Positions 28,151 to 36,600 of a DNA stretch of 64,000 nt are shown piece by piece. The first letter of the stretch is position 1. Every line of letters begins with the position of its first letter. This DNA is from Rothia nasimurium (GTDB lineage: Bacteria; Actinomycetota; Actinomycetes; Actinomycetales; Micrococcaceae). The notes beneath the pieces were generated by a model. The model was given only the letters and a program-made list of their open reading frames with translations, did not search any database and was not told the DNA's origin. Where the stretch lies: positions 434,001-498,000 of the forward strand of contig NZ_CAKMTJ010000001.1 in NCBI RefSeq assembly GCF_928392795.1. The letters are read 5' to 3'. The position numbers were made by a program, and so were the translations under genes.

Positions 28151-28242
28151 TGTTCGACCCCAAACCATGAAGTAGTCTGTGAGGGGTAACAGCTGAACTA
28201 ATGGTCGCGATGCGTCAATACCGAGAAGGAGCAGCGCTCTTG

Positions 28243-28428
28243 ATGAACCGTAACTTTAAACCTCGCAACTTTACCGCCGTATTCTTGTCGGTAACCTGGC
28301 TGCTCATATCCCTCTTCTTCATCGCCCAGGGGGCCTTGGTGACCCTCTGGTCAATCTTCGCCTGTGTAGCTCTGATCATCGGAGTTGCAGCCCTGTGGGT
28401 ACTCTTCACCGACACCTACGATTCCTAA
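28243..28428 (+). CDS. Small membrane protein, two transmembrane helices
   Basis: 61 aa from ATG 28243, with AAGGAG about 11 bases upstream; an in-frame start at 28201 would give 75 aa. Two hydrophobic helices (about residues 11-28 and 31-52) are joined by a very short turn, with a basic N-terminus (MNRNFKPRN) and an acidic C-terminus. No recognised family. It stands alone, about 100 bases before gnd. Confidence 0.6.
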   Translation: MNRNFKPRNFTAVFLSVTWLLISLFFIAQGALVTLWSIFACVALIIGVAALWVLFTDTYDS

Positions 28429-28530
28429 ACTAAGATCACTTCTCCCGCTGTTCTCCCAGAATGTGAGAGTTTGCTTCATCTCACCCGGTGCTGAACCATA
28501 AACAGAGCAGACCAGCGTAGTCTTAAAGAC

Positions 28531-30009
28531 ATGACTGAAAACAATACTGCTCGTAAGGCACAAATTGGTGTAACCGGCCTGGCCGTCATGGGTGCAAACC
28601 TGGCCCGCAACCTGGCTCGCAACGGCTACACCGTAGCCCTGCACAACCGCTCTGTCGAAAAAACCGACGCCCTGCTCCAAGCCCACGGCGATGAAGGCGA
28701 CTTCATCCGCACCGAAACCCTGCAGGAACTGGTTGACTCTCTTGAAGCTCCCCGCCGCATCCTCATCATGGTTAAGGCGGGTGGCCCCGTTGATGCTGTC
28801 ATTGAGCAGCTCGAACCCCTGCTCGATGAAGGTGATGTCATCATCGATGGCGGTAACTCCCACTTCCCCGATACCATCCGCCGCGAGCGTGCCCTGGCAG
28901 AAAAGGGCCTGCACTTCGTCGGTATCGGCGTCTCCGGCGGTGAAGAAGGCGCCCTCAACGGCCCCTCCATCATGCCCGGCGGTTCTGCTAAGTCCTACGA
29001 ATCCCTCGGCCCCCTGCTCGAAAAGATTTCAGCCAAAGCACCCAACGGCGATCCCTGCTGCGCCTGGATCTCAACCGACGGCGCCGGCCACTTCGTTAAG
29101 ATGGTCCACAACGGCATCGAGTACGCAGACATGCAGGTCATCGGTGAAGCCTACGACCTGCTGCGCACCGTTGCTGGGCTTGAGCCCGCAGCCCAGGCTG
29201 AAATCTTCAAGCAGTGGAACACCACCGACCTCAACTCCTACCTCATCGAAATCACCGCTGAGGTTCTGGCCCAGGTCGATGCTAAGACCGGTAAGCCCCT
29301 GGTCGACGTGATCGTCGATGAGGCCGGCCAGAAGGGTACCGGCCGCTGGACCGTACAGGCAGCCCTGGATCTGGGCGCACCCGTCTCCGGTATTGCAGAG
29401 TCAGTATTTGCCCGTGCCCTGTCTTCTAGCAACGCTGAAGCCCGCAAGCAGGCCCAGGAAGAGCTACCTGCAGGCCTAATCGCAACCACCGCCGTTGCTA
29501 ACGGCGATGAAGAGTTCATTGAGGACGTCCGCAAGGCCCTCTTCGCCTCCAAGCTGGTTTCTTACGCCCAGGGTCTGGATATGCTGGCCAAGGCCGGTGA
29601 CGAATACGGTTGGGACCTTAAGCTCGACGTCATCGCAGGTTTGTGGCGCGCTGGCTGCATCATCCGTGCAGAGCTGCTGGGCGAAATCATGGAAGCCTAC
29701 AAGAACGAAACCCCCGCCAACATGCTGCTTGCTCCCGGCTTCAAGAAGCTCATGGAAGAACTCGTTCCCTCCTGGCGTCGTGTAGTTGCTAAGGCAACCG
29801 CTGAGGGCGTGCCCGTCCCCGTCTTCGCCTCATCCCTGAGCTACTACGACGGTCTGCGCCGCAAGCGCCTGCCCGCTGCCCTGATTCAGGGGCAGCGTGA
29901 CTTCTTCGGTGCCCACACTTACGGCCGCATTGACTCCGAGGGTATGTGGCACACCGAGTGGAGCGGCGACCGCAGCGAAATCAACGCTGAGGACTCCCAC
30001 ACCCACTAG
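28531..30009 (+). CDS. gnd: 6-phosphogluconate dehydrogenase, decarboxylating
   Basis: Oxidative pentose-phosphate enzyme that converts 6-phosphogluconate to ribulose 5-phosphate with reduction of NADP+. The Rossmann motif is GVTGLAVMGANLARNLARNGY. The family signature appears as IIDGGNSHFPDT, GVSGGEEGALNGPSIMPGG and the catalytic segment GAGHFVKMVHNGIEYADMQ; the C-terminal part has ALIQGQRDFFGAHTY. 492 aa, normal for the long bacterial form. The Arg after the Rossmann strand (HNRS) favours NADP+. Confidence 0.96.
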   Translation: MTENNTARKAQIGVTGLAVMGANLARNLARNGYTVALHNRSVEKTDALLQAHGDEGDFIRTETLQELVDSLEAPRRILIMVKAGGPVDAVIEQLEPLLDEGDVIIDGGNSHFPDTIRRERALAEKGLHFVGIGVSGGEEGALNGPSIMPGGSAKSYESLGPLLEKISAKAPNGDPCCAWISTDGAGHFVKMVHNGIEYADMQVIGEAYDLLRTVAGLEPAAQAEIFKQWNTTDLNSYLIEITAEVLAQVDAKTGKPLVDVIVDEAGQKGTGRWTVQAALDLGAPVSGIAESVFARALSSSNAEARKQAQEELPAGLIATTAVANGDEEFIEDVRKALFASKLVSYAQGLDMLAKAGDEYGWDLKLDVIAGLWRAGCIIRAELLGEIMEAYKNETPANMLLAPGFKKLMEELVPSWRRVVAKATAEGVPVPVFASSLSYYDGLRRKRLPAALIQGQRDFFGAHTYGRIDSEGMWHTEWSGDRSEINAEDSHTH

Positions 30010-30140
30010 TCGCTCCCAAGGATGACGCATAGGTGCCCCGTCTGCTCGCACAGTCGGGGCACACCCATATTTAGCTGAAACTTTCACATTGATTACCGGG
30101 TACACTGGTAGCCAGCACCCGCATCATTGAAGGAGCCCCC

Positions 30141-31025
30141 GTGATAAAAATGCCGGTATCTAAGGACCGCCTCGTAGCTTTTTTCGATAGCGATCAAGGA
30201 CTTCCCCTCCGCTACGCTTACGGTATCGTAGTGAACAACTTCATCCGCTACTTGCGGTTTGCCGCCCGGCAAAACGGAAAGGGGCTGGCCCCCTATAGCG
30301 CAGAATTCAACAGAGACGTCACAATCGTCGCCAAGACTTTTTCACGTCCTAAAGCCATGAACCGTCTGCTTTCGTCGATTCGGGAGGCAACCTTTACCGG
30401 AAAGGTCCTGGTAGCAGATGATTCACAGAAGCACTGGTCAACTCGTGACCCACAGGTTGAAGTACTGCAGTTACCCTTCAATGTGGGTATATCTGTTGGT
30501 CGCAATAGGGCACTAGAAAAGGTGACGACACCCTATGTCTTAATTACAGACGATGATTTAGTATTCACACGGCTCACCAACTGGCAAAAGGCCTACGATT
30601 ATCTAGAAGCTCACCCTGACGTTGATGGTGTGGCCGCTACCTTGGTTGAAGTACCTACTTTCAAAACCCATATTCACGGCCCTAGCCATTTGTCTCTATA
30701 CCATGGAGCCGATACCCCAATATATGAAGCTGGTCATAATCTATACGGACTTCCAGTTCGAGTCAAAGTACCCAATATTTTTATAGCGCGTGCTGATTCA
30801 ATACGATCTATCGGGGGCTGGGACGAAGAGCTTCGGATTTATGAACATAGTGATTTCTTTTCGCGGGCTAGCGGGAAATTGGTTTTTGTTCAGGATCCCG
30901 GGATTTTGGTTTATCACGGGCGAACACCGTGGTTAAAGACCTATAACAAATTTCGCAGTGACGGTACAGCGTCCCGACGTGTCCTTTCTCGTAAGTGGGG
31001 ATCACAAGGAAATCGCCAAGTCTAG
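30141..31025 (+). CDS. Glycosyltransferase, GT-A fold, GT12-like
   Basis: Single-domain glycosyltransferase of 294 aa without transmembrane helices. TIVAKTFSRPKAMNRLLSSI, KVLVADDS, LPFNVGISVGRNRAL and the metal-binding LITDDDLVF occur in the same order as in beta-1,4-N-acetylgalactosaminyltransferases (CAZy GT12), which is the basis of the call. The later IYEHSDFFSRASG would hold the catalytic acid. GTG 30141 has AAGGAG five bases upstream. It has more A/T than its neighbours and stands alone between gnd and a bidirectional terminator. The donor and acceptor sugars cannot be read from sequence; a cell-surface glycan is likely. Confidence 0.75.
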   Translation: MIKMPVSKDRLVAFFDSDQGLPLRYAYGIVVNNFIRYLRFAARQNGKGLAPYSAEFNRDVTIVAKTFSRPKAMNRLLSSIREATFTGKVLVADDSQKHWSTRDPQVEVLQLPFNVGISVGRNRALEKVTTPYVLITDDDLVFTRLTNWQKAYDYLEAHPDVDGVAATLVEVPTFKTHIHGPSHLSLYHGADTPIYEAGHNLYGLPVRVKVPNIFIARADSIRSIGGWDEELRIYEHSDFFSRASGKLVFVQDPGILVYHGRTPWLKTYNKFRSDGTASRRVLSRKWGSQGNRQV

Positions 31026-31056
31026 CTATCCATCGCAGTTAGCACCGGCACACATC

Positions 31057-31097
31057 AAAAGCCCTTTCACCGTTTTATAGATGTGAAAGGGCATTTT
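31057..31097. terminator. Bidirectional terminator, glycosyltransferase / cysE
   Basis: A 12-base stem AAAAGCCCTTTCAC / GTGAAAGGGCATTTT between two convergent genes, with A and T runs on either side. Confidence 0.8.
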
Positions 31098-31127
31098 GCT
31101 GCGTAGAGGTGAACTTTATCCAGTGAA

Positions 31128-31712
31128 TTATATCCACATGGTCGGGTCCACATATTCGACGGCGTCGACCAGGGGTTTTTTGTTGTCGGGGGTGCGCGGA
31201 CGCGAGCGGGCAGGGATGCCGGTAATGATGGAGTCCTCGGGATGGTCGTGCACCACCACGGAGTTGCCTCCGATTGCCGAGTCTGCGCCGATGCGTACCG
31301 GCCCCAGCACCTTAGCTCCTGCACCGATTGTTACCCGGTCACCAATGGTGGGGTGGCGCTTGCCCTTTTCAAGGGAACGCCCACCCAGGGTAACCCCGTG
31401 ATACAGCATGACGTCCTCACCGATTTCGGCGGTCTCACCAATCACCACCCCCATGCCGTGGTCGATGAAGAAGCGGCGGCCAATGGTGGCACCGGGGTGA
31501 ATCTCAACCCCCGTCATGAAGCGGGCAAACTGGCTGAGGGTGCGGGCTAATGTACGGGTAGAGTCCTTCTGCCACAGTTTATGGGCCAGCCTGTGAGCCC
31601 AGATGGCGTGCATACCCGAGTAGTTAATCATGATTTCCACATCACCGCGGGCTGCGGGGTCGTGTGCTTTGACGGTGTCTAAGTCTTCACGCAGGCGCGC
31701 TCGGAAACTCAT
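31128..31712 (-). CDS. cysE: Serine O-acetyltransferase
   Basis: Makes O-acetylserine from serine and acetyl-CoA, the first step of cysteine synthesis. The hexapeptide-repeat left-handed beta-helix is clear ([30 protein letters not shown] ...), with catalytic His in [10 protein letters not shown]. 194 aa matches the short EpsC-type form. ATG at 31712 with GAGGAG just upstream is chosen; an in-frame ATG at 31724 lies in the ribosome-binding site. It is downstream of cysK, its pathway partner. Confidence 0.93.
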   Translation of the reverse strand: MSFRARLREDLDTVKAHDPAARGDVEIMINYSGMHAIWAHRLAHKLWQKDSTRTLARTLSQFARFMTGVEIHPGATIGRRFFIDHGMGVVIGETAEIGEDVMLYHGVTLGGRSLEKGKRHPTIGDRVTIGAGAKVLGPVRIGADSAIGGNSVVVHDHPEDSIITGIPARSRPRTPDNKKPLVDAVEYVDPTMWI

Positions 31713-31861
31713 GGTTCTCCTCACAATCTAGGCAGGGGAGCGCGGCGGGCGCTCTTGCTGAACTCTACAACAGTCACGGCTAGAACGATATTCCGTCTCA
31801 CCCACAATATTTACGTCAAGCTGAGGGCGGGCGTCCGCGCATGCCACCAGACATAGACACG

Positions 31862-31894
31862 CGGGCACCCCGCTGCCAACCAGCGGGGTGCCCG
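31862..31894. terminator. Strong hairpin after cysK
   Basis: A perfect 14-base stem CGGGCACCCCGCTG / CAGCGGGGTGCCCG with a 5-base loop but no T-run. Such U-poor hairpins are common terminators in Actinobacteria. A copy of GGCGTCCGC lies in the same gap (31830-31838). Confidence 0.65.
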
Positions 31895-31916
31895 AGATTA
31901 TCACGGAGCTAAATGT

Positions 31917-32852
31917 TTAGCCGCGGATATCTTCGTAGAGCAGGGTGGAGATGTAGCGCTCACCGAAGTCGGGAACAACAGCGACAATCAGCTTGCCGGC
32001 GTTCTCGCTCTTCTTAGCTTCTTCCAGGGCAGCCCAGACGGCTGCACCGGAGGAGATACCGCCCAGGATGCCCTCTTCGGTACCCAGCTTACGGGCGGTG
32101 GCAACGGCGTCGTCGATAGCAACGTCGGTGACGGCGTCGTAGATGTCGCGGTCGAGGGTATCGGGTACGAAGTTAGCGCCCAGGCCCTGGATCTTGTGGG
32201 GGCCAGCCTTACCCTCGGTCAGCAGGGGGGAGTCCTTGGGCTCGACTGCAATAACCTTGATGTTAGGGTTCTGCTCCTTGAGGTACTTGCCGGTACCAGA
32301 GACGGTACCGCCGGTGCCAACGCCAGCTACGAAGATATCAATCTTGCCTTCGGTGGCTTCCCAGACCTCGGGGCCGGTGGTGTTGTAGTGAATCTCGGGG
32401 TTAGCTTCGTTGGAGAACTGGGAGGCCAGAATAGCGTTCTCGGTGGAGGCTACGATTTCCTTGGCCTTTTCAACAGCACCGCGCATACCCTCAGAACCGG
32501 GGGTCAGCACGATTTCAGCACCGTAGGCGCGCAGCATGACGCGACGCTCGTTGCTCATGGTTTCGGGCATGGTCAGAATGACCTTGTAGCCGCGGGCAGC
32601 GCCCACCATAGCCAGGGCGATACCGGTGTTGCCTGAGGTACCTTCAACGATGGTGCCGCCGGGCTTGAGGGCGCCGGACTTCTCAGCGGCGTCGATGATA
32701 GCTACACCGATGCGGTCCTTGACGGAGTTGGCGGGGTTGTAGAATTCCAGCTTGACTGCGACGTTGCCGGGCAGATCAGCATCCAGGCGGTTGAGGCGGA
32801 CGATGGGAGTGCGGCCGACAACTTCGGTGATATTGTTGTACATCTTTGACAC
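31917..32852 (-). CDS. cysK: Cysteine synthase (O-acetylserine sulfhydrylase)
   Basis: PLP enzyme that converts O-acetylserine and sulfide to cysteine. PLP lysine in [11 protein letters not shown], substrate loop [15 protein letters not shown] phosphate loop [13 protein letters not shown]. 311 aa. GTG 32852 is chosen because AAAGGT is well spaced before it; an in-frame ATG at 32843 is possible. It lies downstream of msrA and upstream of cysE on the same strand. Confidence 0.95.
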   Translation of the reverse strand: MSKMYNNITEVVGRTPIVRLNRLDADLPGNVAVKLEFYNPANSVKDRIGVAIIDAAEKSGALKPGGTIVEGTSGNTGIALAMVGAARGYKVILTMPETMSNERRVMLRAYGAEIVLTPGSEGMRGAVEKAKEIVASTENAILASQFSNEANPEIHYNTTGPEVWEATEGKIDIFVAGVGTGGTVSGTGKYLKEQNPNIKVIAVEPKDSPLLTEGKAGPHKIQGLGANFVPDTLDRDIYDAVTDVAIDDAVATARKLGTEEGILGGISSGAAVWAALEEAKKSENAGKLIVAVVPDFGERYISTLLYEDIRG

Positions 32853-32919
32853 GAGTGTACCTTTCAGGTGGAAGCGATGAATGGTTCGCCCTCTAGTTTA
32901 CGAAACAAAGGGGGAGGGC

Positions 32920-33444
32920 TTAACTTCTAAGAAACCTGGCGTAATGTTGCCTAGCCTTAGCCAGCTTGGGATTGATGACGGCCATGCAGTACCCCTGGTA
33001 GGGGTTAAGGGCGTAGTAGTTCTGGTGGTAGTCCTCAGCCTCATAGAAGGCGCCCAGGGGTTCTACCACCGTCACGATGGGCTGGTCCCACAGCTGAGAG
33101 GCCCGCTGAATGGCGGCCTCGAAGAGGGCCTTTTGCTCCTCGTTCTCGTAGTAGAGGGCCGAGCGGTACTGGGGGCCGGCGTCCGCCCCCTGCCTATCCC
33201 AGCTGGTGGGATCGTGCGAGGTGAAGAAGATATCGAGCACGGTTTCGGCGGGAATGACGGTCTCGTCAAACTCCACCTTGACGACCTCGACGTGGCCGGT
33301 GGTACCCGAACAGACTTCGCGGTAGGTGGGGTTCTCAACGTGCCCACCGGTGTAGCCGCTGATACTGGCGGTAATTCCTTCAAACTGACGATATACGGCG
33401 TCGATGCACCAGAAGCATCCGCCGCCTACAACAAAACTTTGCAT
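32920..33444 (-). CDS. msrA: Peptide methionine sulfoxide reductase A
   Basis: Reduces methionine-S-sulfoxide in oxidised proteins. The catalytic motif GGGCFWC is at residues 7-13 (MQSFVVGGGCFWCIDAVY); GYTGGHVENPTYREVCSGTTGHVEVVKVEFD and the downstream YRSALYYENEEQ and EDYHQNYY segments are family hallmarks. 174 aa from ATG 33444; the frame stays open further upstream but homology starts here. The gene precedes cysK by 67 bases, so sulfur-related genes cluster. Confidence 0.95.
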   Translation of the reverse strand: MQSFVVGGGCFWCIDAVYRQFEGITASISGYTGGHVENPTYREVCSGTTGHVEVVKVEFDETVIPAETVLDIFFTSHDPTSWDRQGADAGPQYRSALYYENEEQKALFEAAIQRASQLWDQPIVTVVEPLGAFYEAEDYHQNYYALNPYQGYCMAVINPKLAKARQHYARFLRS

Positions 33445-33508
33445 ACTTCGGGTAACCGTAGGCTCCCCAGTCTTATTCCCGCCCCGGCGCTCATGACACA
33501 ATAGGGGC

Positions 33509-34405
33509 ATGACTGAACTTTCAACTCCCACCCTGAACGATGTAACCCGGGCCTTCCACGATATTTTCCCGCCCACTCTTGCCGAGAAGTGGGACGCTGC
33601 TGGTCTGGTGGTCGGGCGCGCTGATGCCCCCGTCACCACCGTTGGTTTCGCGGTGGACGCCACCGTGGCAACTGCCCGCGAGGCCGCAGAAAAAGGCGCG
33701 GGCCTGCTCATTACTCACCACCCCCTGCTGCTGCGCGGGGCGTCCTTCCTGCCCGATAGTGATTACAAGGGCGAAATCGTGCACACCCTCATTGAGGCTG
33801 GCTGCGGCCTGCTGGGCGCCCACACCAACGTAGACTCGGCCCCGCACGGCACCAACGAGGTCTTCATGAGCAAGCTGGGCATCACCAACACCGAGATCCT
33901 GGCCGAGGAAGAGACCGTACAGATTGATGGGGCGGACGTTCGCGTCGGCATCGGGCGCGTTGGCAGTCTGCCTGCCCCTGTCACCCTCAAGGAACTGGCG
34001 GAAAAAATTGCTGACTTCCTGCCAGCAACCGCCGGTGGCCTGCGCATCGCAGGCCGGCCCGATCAGAAGGTTCAAAAAATTGCCCTCTGCACCGGGGCTG
34101 GCGATTCCCTCTTTGGCGATGCCCGCGCATCGGGTGCGGACGTCTACATCACCGCCGACCTGCGCCACCACCCGGCTTCAGAAGCCCGCGAGCAGGCCCT
34201 CATCAGCGGCGACACCCCGGCCCTGATCGACTGCTCCCACTACGCCAGCGAATGGCTCTGGATGGACGGGGCCGCCCGCCTTATCACCGAAAAACTGGAG
34301 GAGCGAGGCTTTACTATCGACACCTACGTCTCGACCCTCAACACCGACCCCTGGGACTTCACTGTCTCCACCGGGCAGGTAGCGGGGTTAGCCTCCACCC
34401 GCTAG
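33509..34405 (+). CDS. Nif3-like dinuclear metal-centre protein
   Basis: Member of the YbgI/Nif3 family (GTP cyclohydrolase I type 2 homologues), toroidal hexamers with a two-metal site. Metal ligands are visible in LLITHHPLLL (two His), GAHTNVDSAPHGTNE (Asp), and DCSHYASEW near the C-terminus. 298 aa, the short form. Its biological substrate is unsettled. Encoded divergently from msrA. Confidence 0.88.
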   Translation: MTELSTPTLNDVTRAFHDIFPPTLAEKWDAAGLVVGRADAPVTTVGFAVDATVATAREAAEKGAGLLITHHPLLLRGASFLPDSDYKGEIVHTLIEAGCGLLGAHTNVDSAPHGTNEVFMSKLGITNTEILAEEETVQIDGADVRVGIGRVGSLPAPVTLKELAEKIADFLPATAGGLRIAGRPDQKVQKIALCTGAGDSLFGDARASGADVYITADLRHHPASEAREQALISGDTPALIDCSHYASEWLWMDGAARLITEKLEERGFTIDTYVSTLNTDPWDFTVSTGQVAGLASTR

Positions 34406-34410
34406 GTGCC

Positions 34411-35178
34411 CTACTCCCTCACCAGAAGAGTCAGGGTACCCGGCTTCTTCTCGGTGGGGGAGAGTAGCTCCACCTCAAAACCGGGGGCAAGCGCCTCGGC
34501 CAGCTCACCGGCGTCCTCAATCTCGGTCAGATTTTCCTGCACCAGGTAGCGGCCCAACAGGCCTCGGTAATGCTTGGCCATATGCGAGACCACCTTGCGG
34601 CTCCCGTCAGCCGCCACCCTCTCCACCCGAACCAGCAGATGGCGCTGTGGGGCGGGCGTCCACGCCTTTGCGTAGGCCGCAGAGCGGCCATCCACTACCA
34701 GCTGATCCCCGGCTAACTCATCCAAGGGGTGCTTGAGCTCGCCCTTCCAAAACTTAGCCAAATCACCGATCTCACCCAGCTTCGTGCCCATCGACAGCCG
34801 GTAGGCCGGAATCATATCGGTAAGACCCACCGCACCCCACGCCGCAGATATCACCACAACAGCCCTATCAGCCCGCGCCCGCGCGTCCGCCCCCAAAGAA
34901 CCGTACCCAAAAGCCTCAAACAAAACCCCCGAATACACCTCGGACGCAGGCGCCGCCGGCTCCGACCACAACCGAGTATTCCGCTCAACCTCAGCCAGCA
35001 AGGACGGACCCACCTTCAGCAGCTGCCCAGCATCGGGCAAACCGCTCACCCGCACCAACTCATCCACCACAGCCTCACGAGCCCCCGTCAACTCAGGAGC
35101 CAACAACTCACCCAACTCAACCCCGGAGCCAGATGTGGCAGGAGTCTTACCCTCAGACGGCGGAAACAAAATCAACAT
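34411..35178 (-). CDS. yaaA: Peroxide stress protein YaaA (DUF328)
   Basis: In E. coli YaaA lowers intracellular free iron during peroxide stress and binds DNA. MLILFPPSEGKTPA is the family N-terminus; YSGVLFEAFGYGSL, VISAAWGAVGLTDMIPAYRLSMGTKL and VSHMAKHYRGLLGRYL are further core motifs. 255 aa from ATG 35178; the longer frame upstream would overlap rnpB. Convergent with the Nif3-like gene, with only 5 bases between stops. Confidence 0.9.
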   Translation of the reverse strand: MLILFPPSEGKTPATSGSGVELGELLAPELTGAREAVVDELVRVSGLPDAGQLLKVGPSLLAEVERNTRLWSEPAAPASEVYSGVLFEAFGYGSLGADARARADRAVVVISAAWGAVGLTDMIPAYRLSMGTKLGEIGDLAKFWKGELKHPLDELAGDQLVVDGRSAAYAKAWTPAPQRHLLVRVERVAADGSRKVVSHMAKHYRGLLGRYLVQENLTEIEDAGELAEALAPGFEVELLSPTEKKPGTLTLLVRE

Positions 35179-35206
35179 ACCCACCAGTGTAGTAAAGTAG
35201 AACCCC

Positions 35207-35570
35207 AGAACGGGACGCCCAGGCAATCGCGCAGCGCACAAACGCTTCGAGGAAAGTCCGGGCTCCACAGCACAGGGTGGTCGATAACGTCGACTCAGGG
35301 TAACCTGCAGGCCAGTGCCACAGAAAACAAACCGCCCCACCACGGGGTAAGGGTGAAAAGGTGAGGTAAAAGCTCACCAGTACCGCAGGCGACTGCGGTA
35401 GCTCGGTAAACCCCACCCGGAGCAAGGCCAAACAGGGCGCGCTAGTAACCAGTGCGGTGAAGCGCCCGGGTAGGCTGCTTGAACCCGCCGGCAACGACGG
35501 GTCTAGATGGATGATTGCCGCCTGCCCTCGGGTAGGTACAGAACCCGGCTTATCGGGCGTCCCGTTCTTT
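35207..35570 (+). ncRNA. rnpB: RNase P RNA, actinobacterial type A
   Basis: Catalytic RNA that matures tRNA 5' ends. The conserved cores are present: GAGGAAAGTCCGGGCTCC, ACAGAAA with ACAAACCG, GGTAAGGGTGAAAAGG, CCCACCCGGAGCAAG, and the 3' core with ATGATTGCC and AGAACCCGGCTTAT. P1 is formed by GAACGGGACGCCC (35208-35220) with GGGCGTCCCGTTC (about 35555-35567), which fixes both ends. The last 24 bases are repeated 122 bases downstream. Confidence 0.95.
35547..35570 (+). repeat. Direct repeat, copy 1 (3' end of rnpB)
   Basis: First copy of an exact 24-base repeat beginning GGCTTATCGGGCGTCC; it includes the 3' strand of helix P1 of RNase P RNA. The second copy is at 35669-35692. Confidence 0.9.
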
Positions 35571-35623
35571 TAGTTTTATGCGGCGCACGCCGGGTTCTGC
35601 GGTTCGCTGGCGCTCACCGATTC

Positions 35624-35660
35624 AGCGCATTTTTTGATTCCTCGCTCGGAAAAATGCGCT
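35624..35660. terminator. Hairpin between the two rnpB-end repeats
   Basis: AGCGCATTTTT / AAAAATGCGCT with a 15-base loop. It could terminate both rnpB (plus) and def (minus). Confidence 0.6.
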
Positions 35661-35668
35661 TCATCCCA

Positions 35669-35692
35669 GGCTTATCGGGCGTCCCGTTCTTT
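35669..35692 (+). repeat. Direct repeat, copy 2 (rnpB end duplicate)
   Basis: Exact copy of the last 24 bases of rnpB. It ends inside the stop codon of def (35691-35693, minus strand). Spacing from copy 1 is 122 bases. Confidence 0.9.
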
Positions 35693-36269
35693 ACTCCCCG
35701 TGACCAAAGGGGTCGGGGTCTACGCCCGGCATCCAGGTGTTACCTTCGGCAGTCCAGCCCTCAGCTTTAACAACTTTCTTGTACTTCTTGGTGTACTTGG
35801 CGTTCAGTCGATTCACGTAGAGCTTGCCATCCAAGTGGTCAGTCTCATGCTGCATGACGCGGGCAAACCATCCGGTCGCCTCAAACTTCAGCGGGTTACC
35901 CTCACCATCGAACCCGTTGACCGTGACCCAGTCAGCGCGCTTGAGCGGGAAAGAATAACCGGGGAAGGACAGGCAGCCCTCAACCTCATCGTAGGGATCA
36001 GGATCAGCCGTCGAAATCTTACCCAGAGTCAGCACGGGGTTAACCACCACGCCCAGCGGGGGCACACCGTCCTCATTCTCAAACTTGTAGGTGAACAGGC
36101 GCAGGCCCACACCCACCTGGGGGGCAGCCAGGCCCACACCGTTCGAGACCTCCTGGGTCTCGTACATATCGTCGATCAGCTTGCGCAGCTCATCATCAAA
36201 GGACGTCACCGGGGCAGCCGGGCGGTGCAAAACCGGGTTACCGTGAATAACAATGGGCAAAACAGTCAT
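35691..36269 (-). CDS. def: Peptide deformylase
   Basis: Removes the N-formyl group from nascent proteins. The three metal-site motifs are present: GVGLAAPQVG, EGCLSFPGY and QHETDHLDG. 192 aa from ATG 36269, with GAGAGG just upstream; an in-frame GTG at 36284 would destroy that ribosome-binding site. The protein ends PGVDPDPFGHGE, and the stop codon lies in the second rnpB-end repeat. Confidence 0.95.
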   Translation of the reverse strand: MTVLPIVIHGNPVLHRPAAPVTSFDDELRKLIDDMYETQEVSNGVGLAAPQVGVGLRLFTYKFENEDGVPPLGVVVNPVLTLGKISTADPDPYDEVEGCLSFPGYSFPLKRADWVTVNGFDGEGNPLKFEATGWFARVMQHETDHLDGKLYVNRLNAKYTKKYKKVVKAEGWTAEGNTWMPGVDPDPFGHGE

Positions 36270-36295
36270 GACATAACCTCTCACACGGGGTGAAC

Positions 36296-36330
36296 AAAAA
36301 GGGCCGCTACGATAAAAACCGTAGCGACCC
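36296..36330 (-). terminator. tRNA-His terminator
   Basis: Stem GGGCCGCTACG / CGTAGCGACCC; on the minus strand it is followed by TTTTT. It lies directly downstream of the tRNA. Confidence 0.8.
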
Positions 36331-36340
36331 TTCTACTCGG

Positions 36341-36414
36341 GGTGATCGACGGGGGTTGAACCCGCGACCTCCTGGACCACAACCAGGCGCTCTGCCAACT
36401 GAGCTACGACCACC
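36341..36414 (-). tRNA. tRNA-His (anticodon GTG)
   Basis: Complete cloverleaf on the minus strand. Acceptor GTGGTCG / CGATCAC with the His-specific extra G-1 opposite C73, D-arm AGCTC ... GAGC, anticodon stem CCTGG / CCAGG with loop TTGTGGT (anticodon GTG), and T-arm GGGTTCGAACCC. No encoded CCA. Confidence 0.95.
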
Positions 36415-36600
36415 ATGTTTACAAAAACTACCGTTTCTTTCACCGGCTTGTTTTGGCAACGGATACTAGCTTACACACAGTTTTGATTCCCCGCAAATCG
36501 AAAATGAGGTTATATGGGGTGACTGTGCTCACGAACTTTTGGGGCTGGGGGCCGGGCGGACGCTACCAGGCAACGGGCAGCGTCCGCACCGCCTGAACTC

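Noticed and set aside
33445..33711. N-terminal extension of msrA (263 codons in total)
   Set aside because: MsrA homology starts at MQSFVVGGGCFWC; the extension would run antisense through the next gene.
35179..35343. N-terminal extension of yaaA into rnpB
   Set aside because: Family start is MLILFPPSEGK, and the extension is antisense to RNase P RNA.
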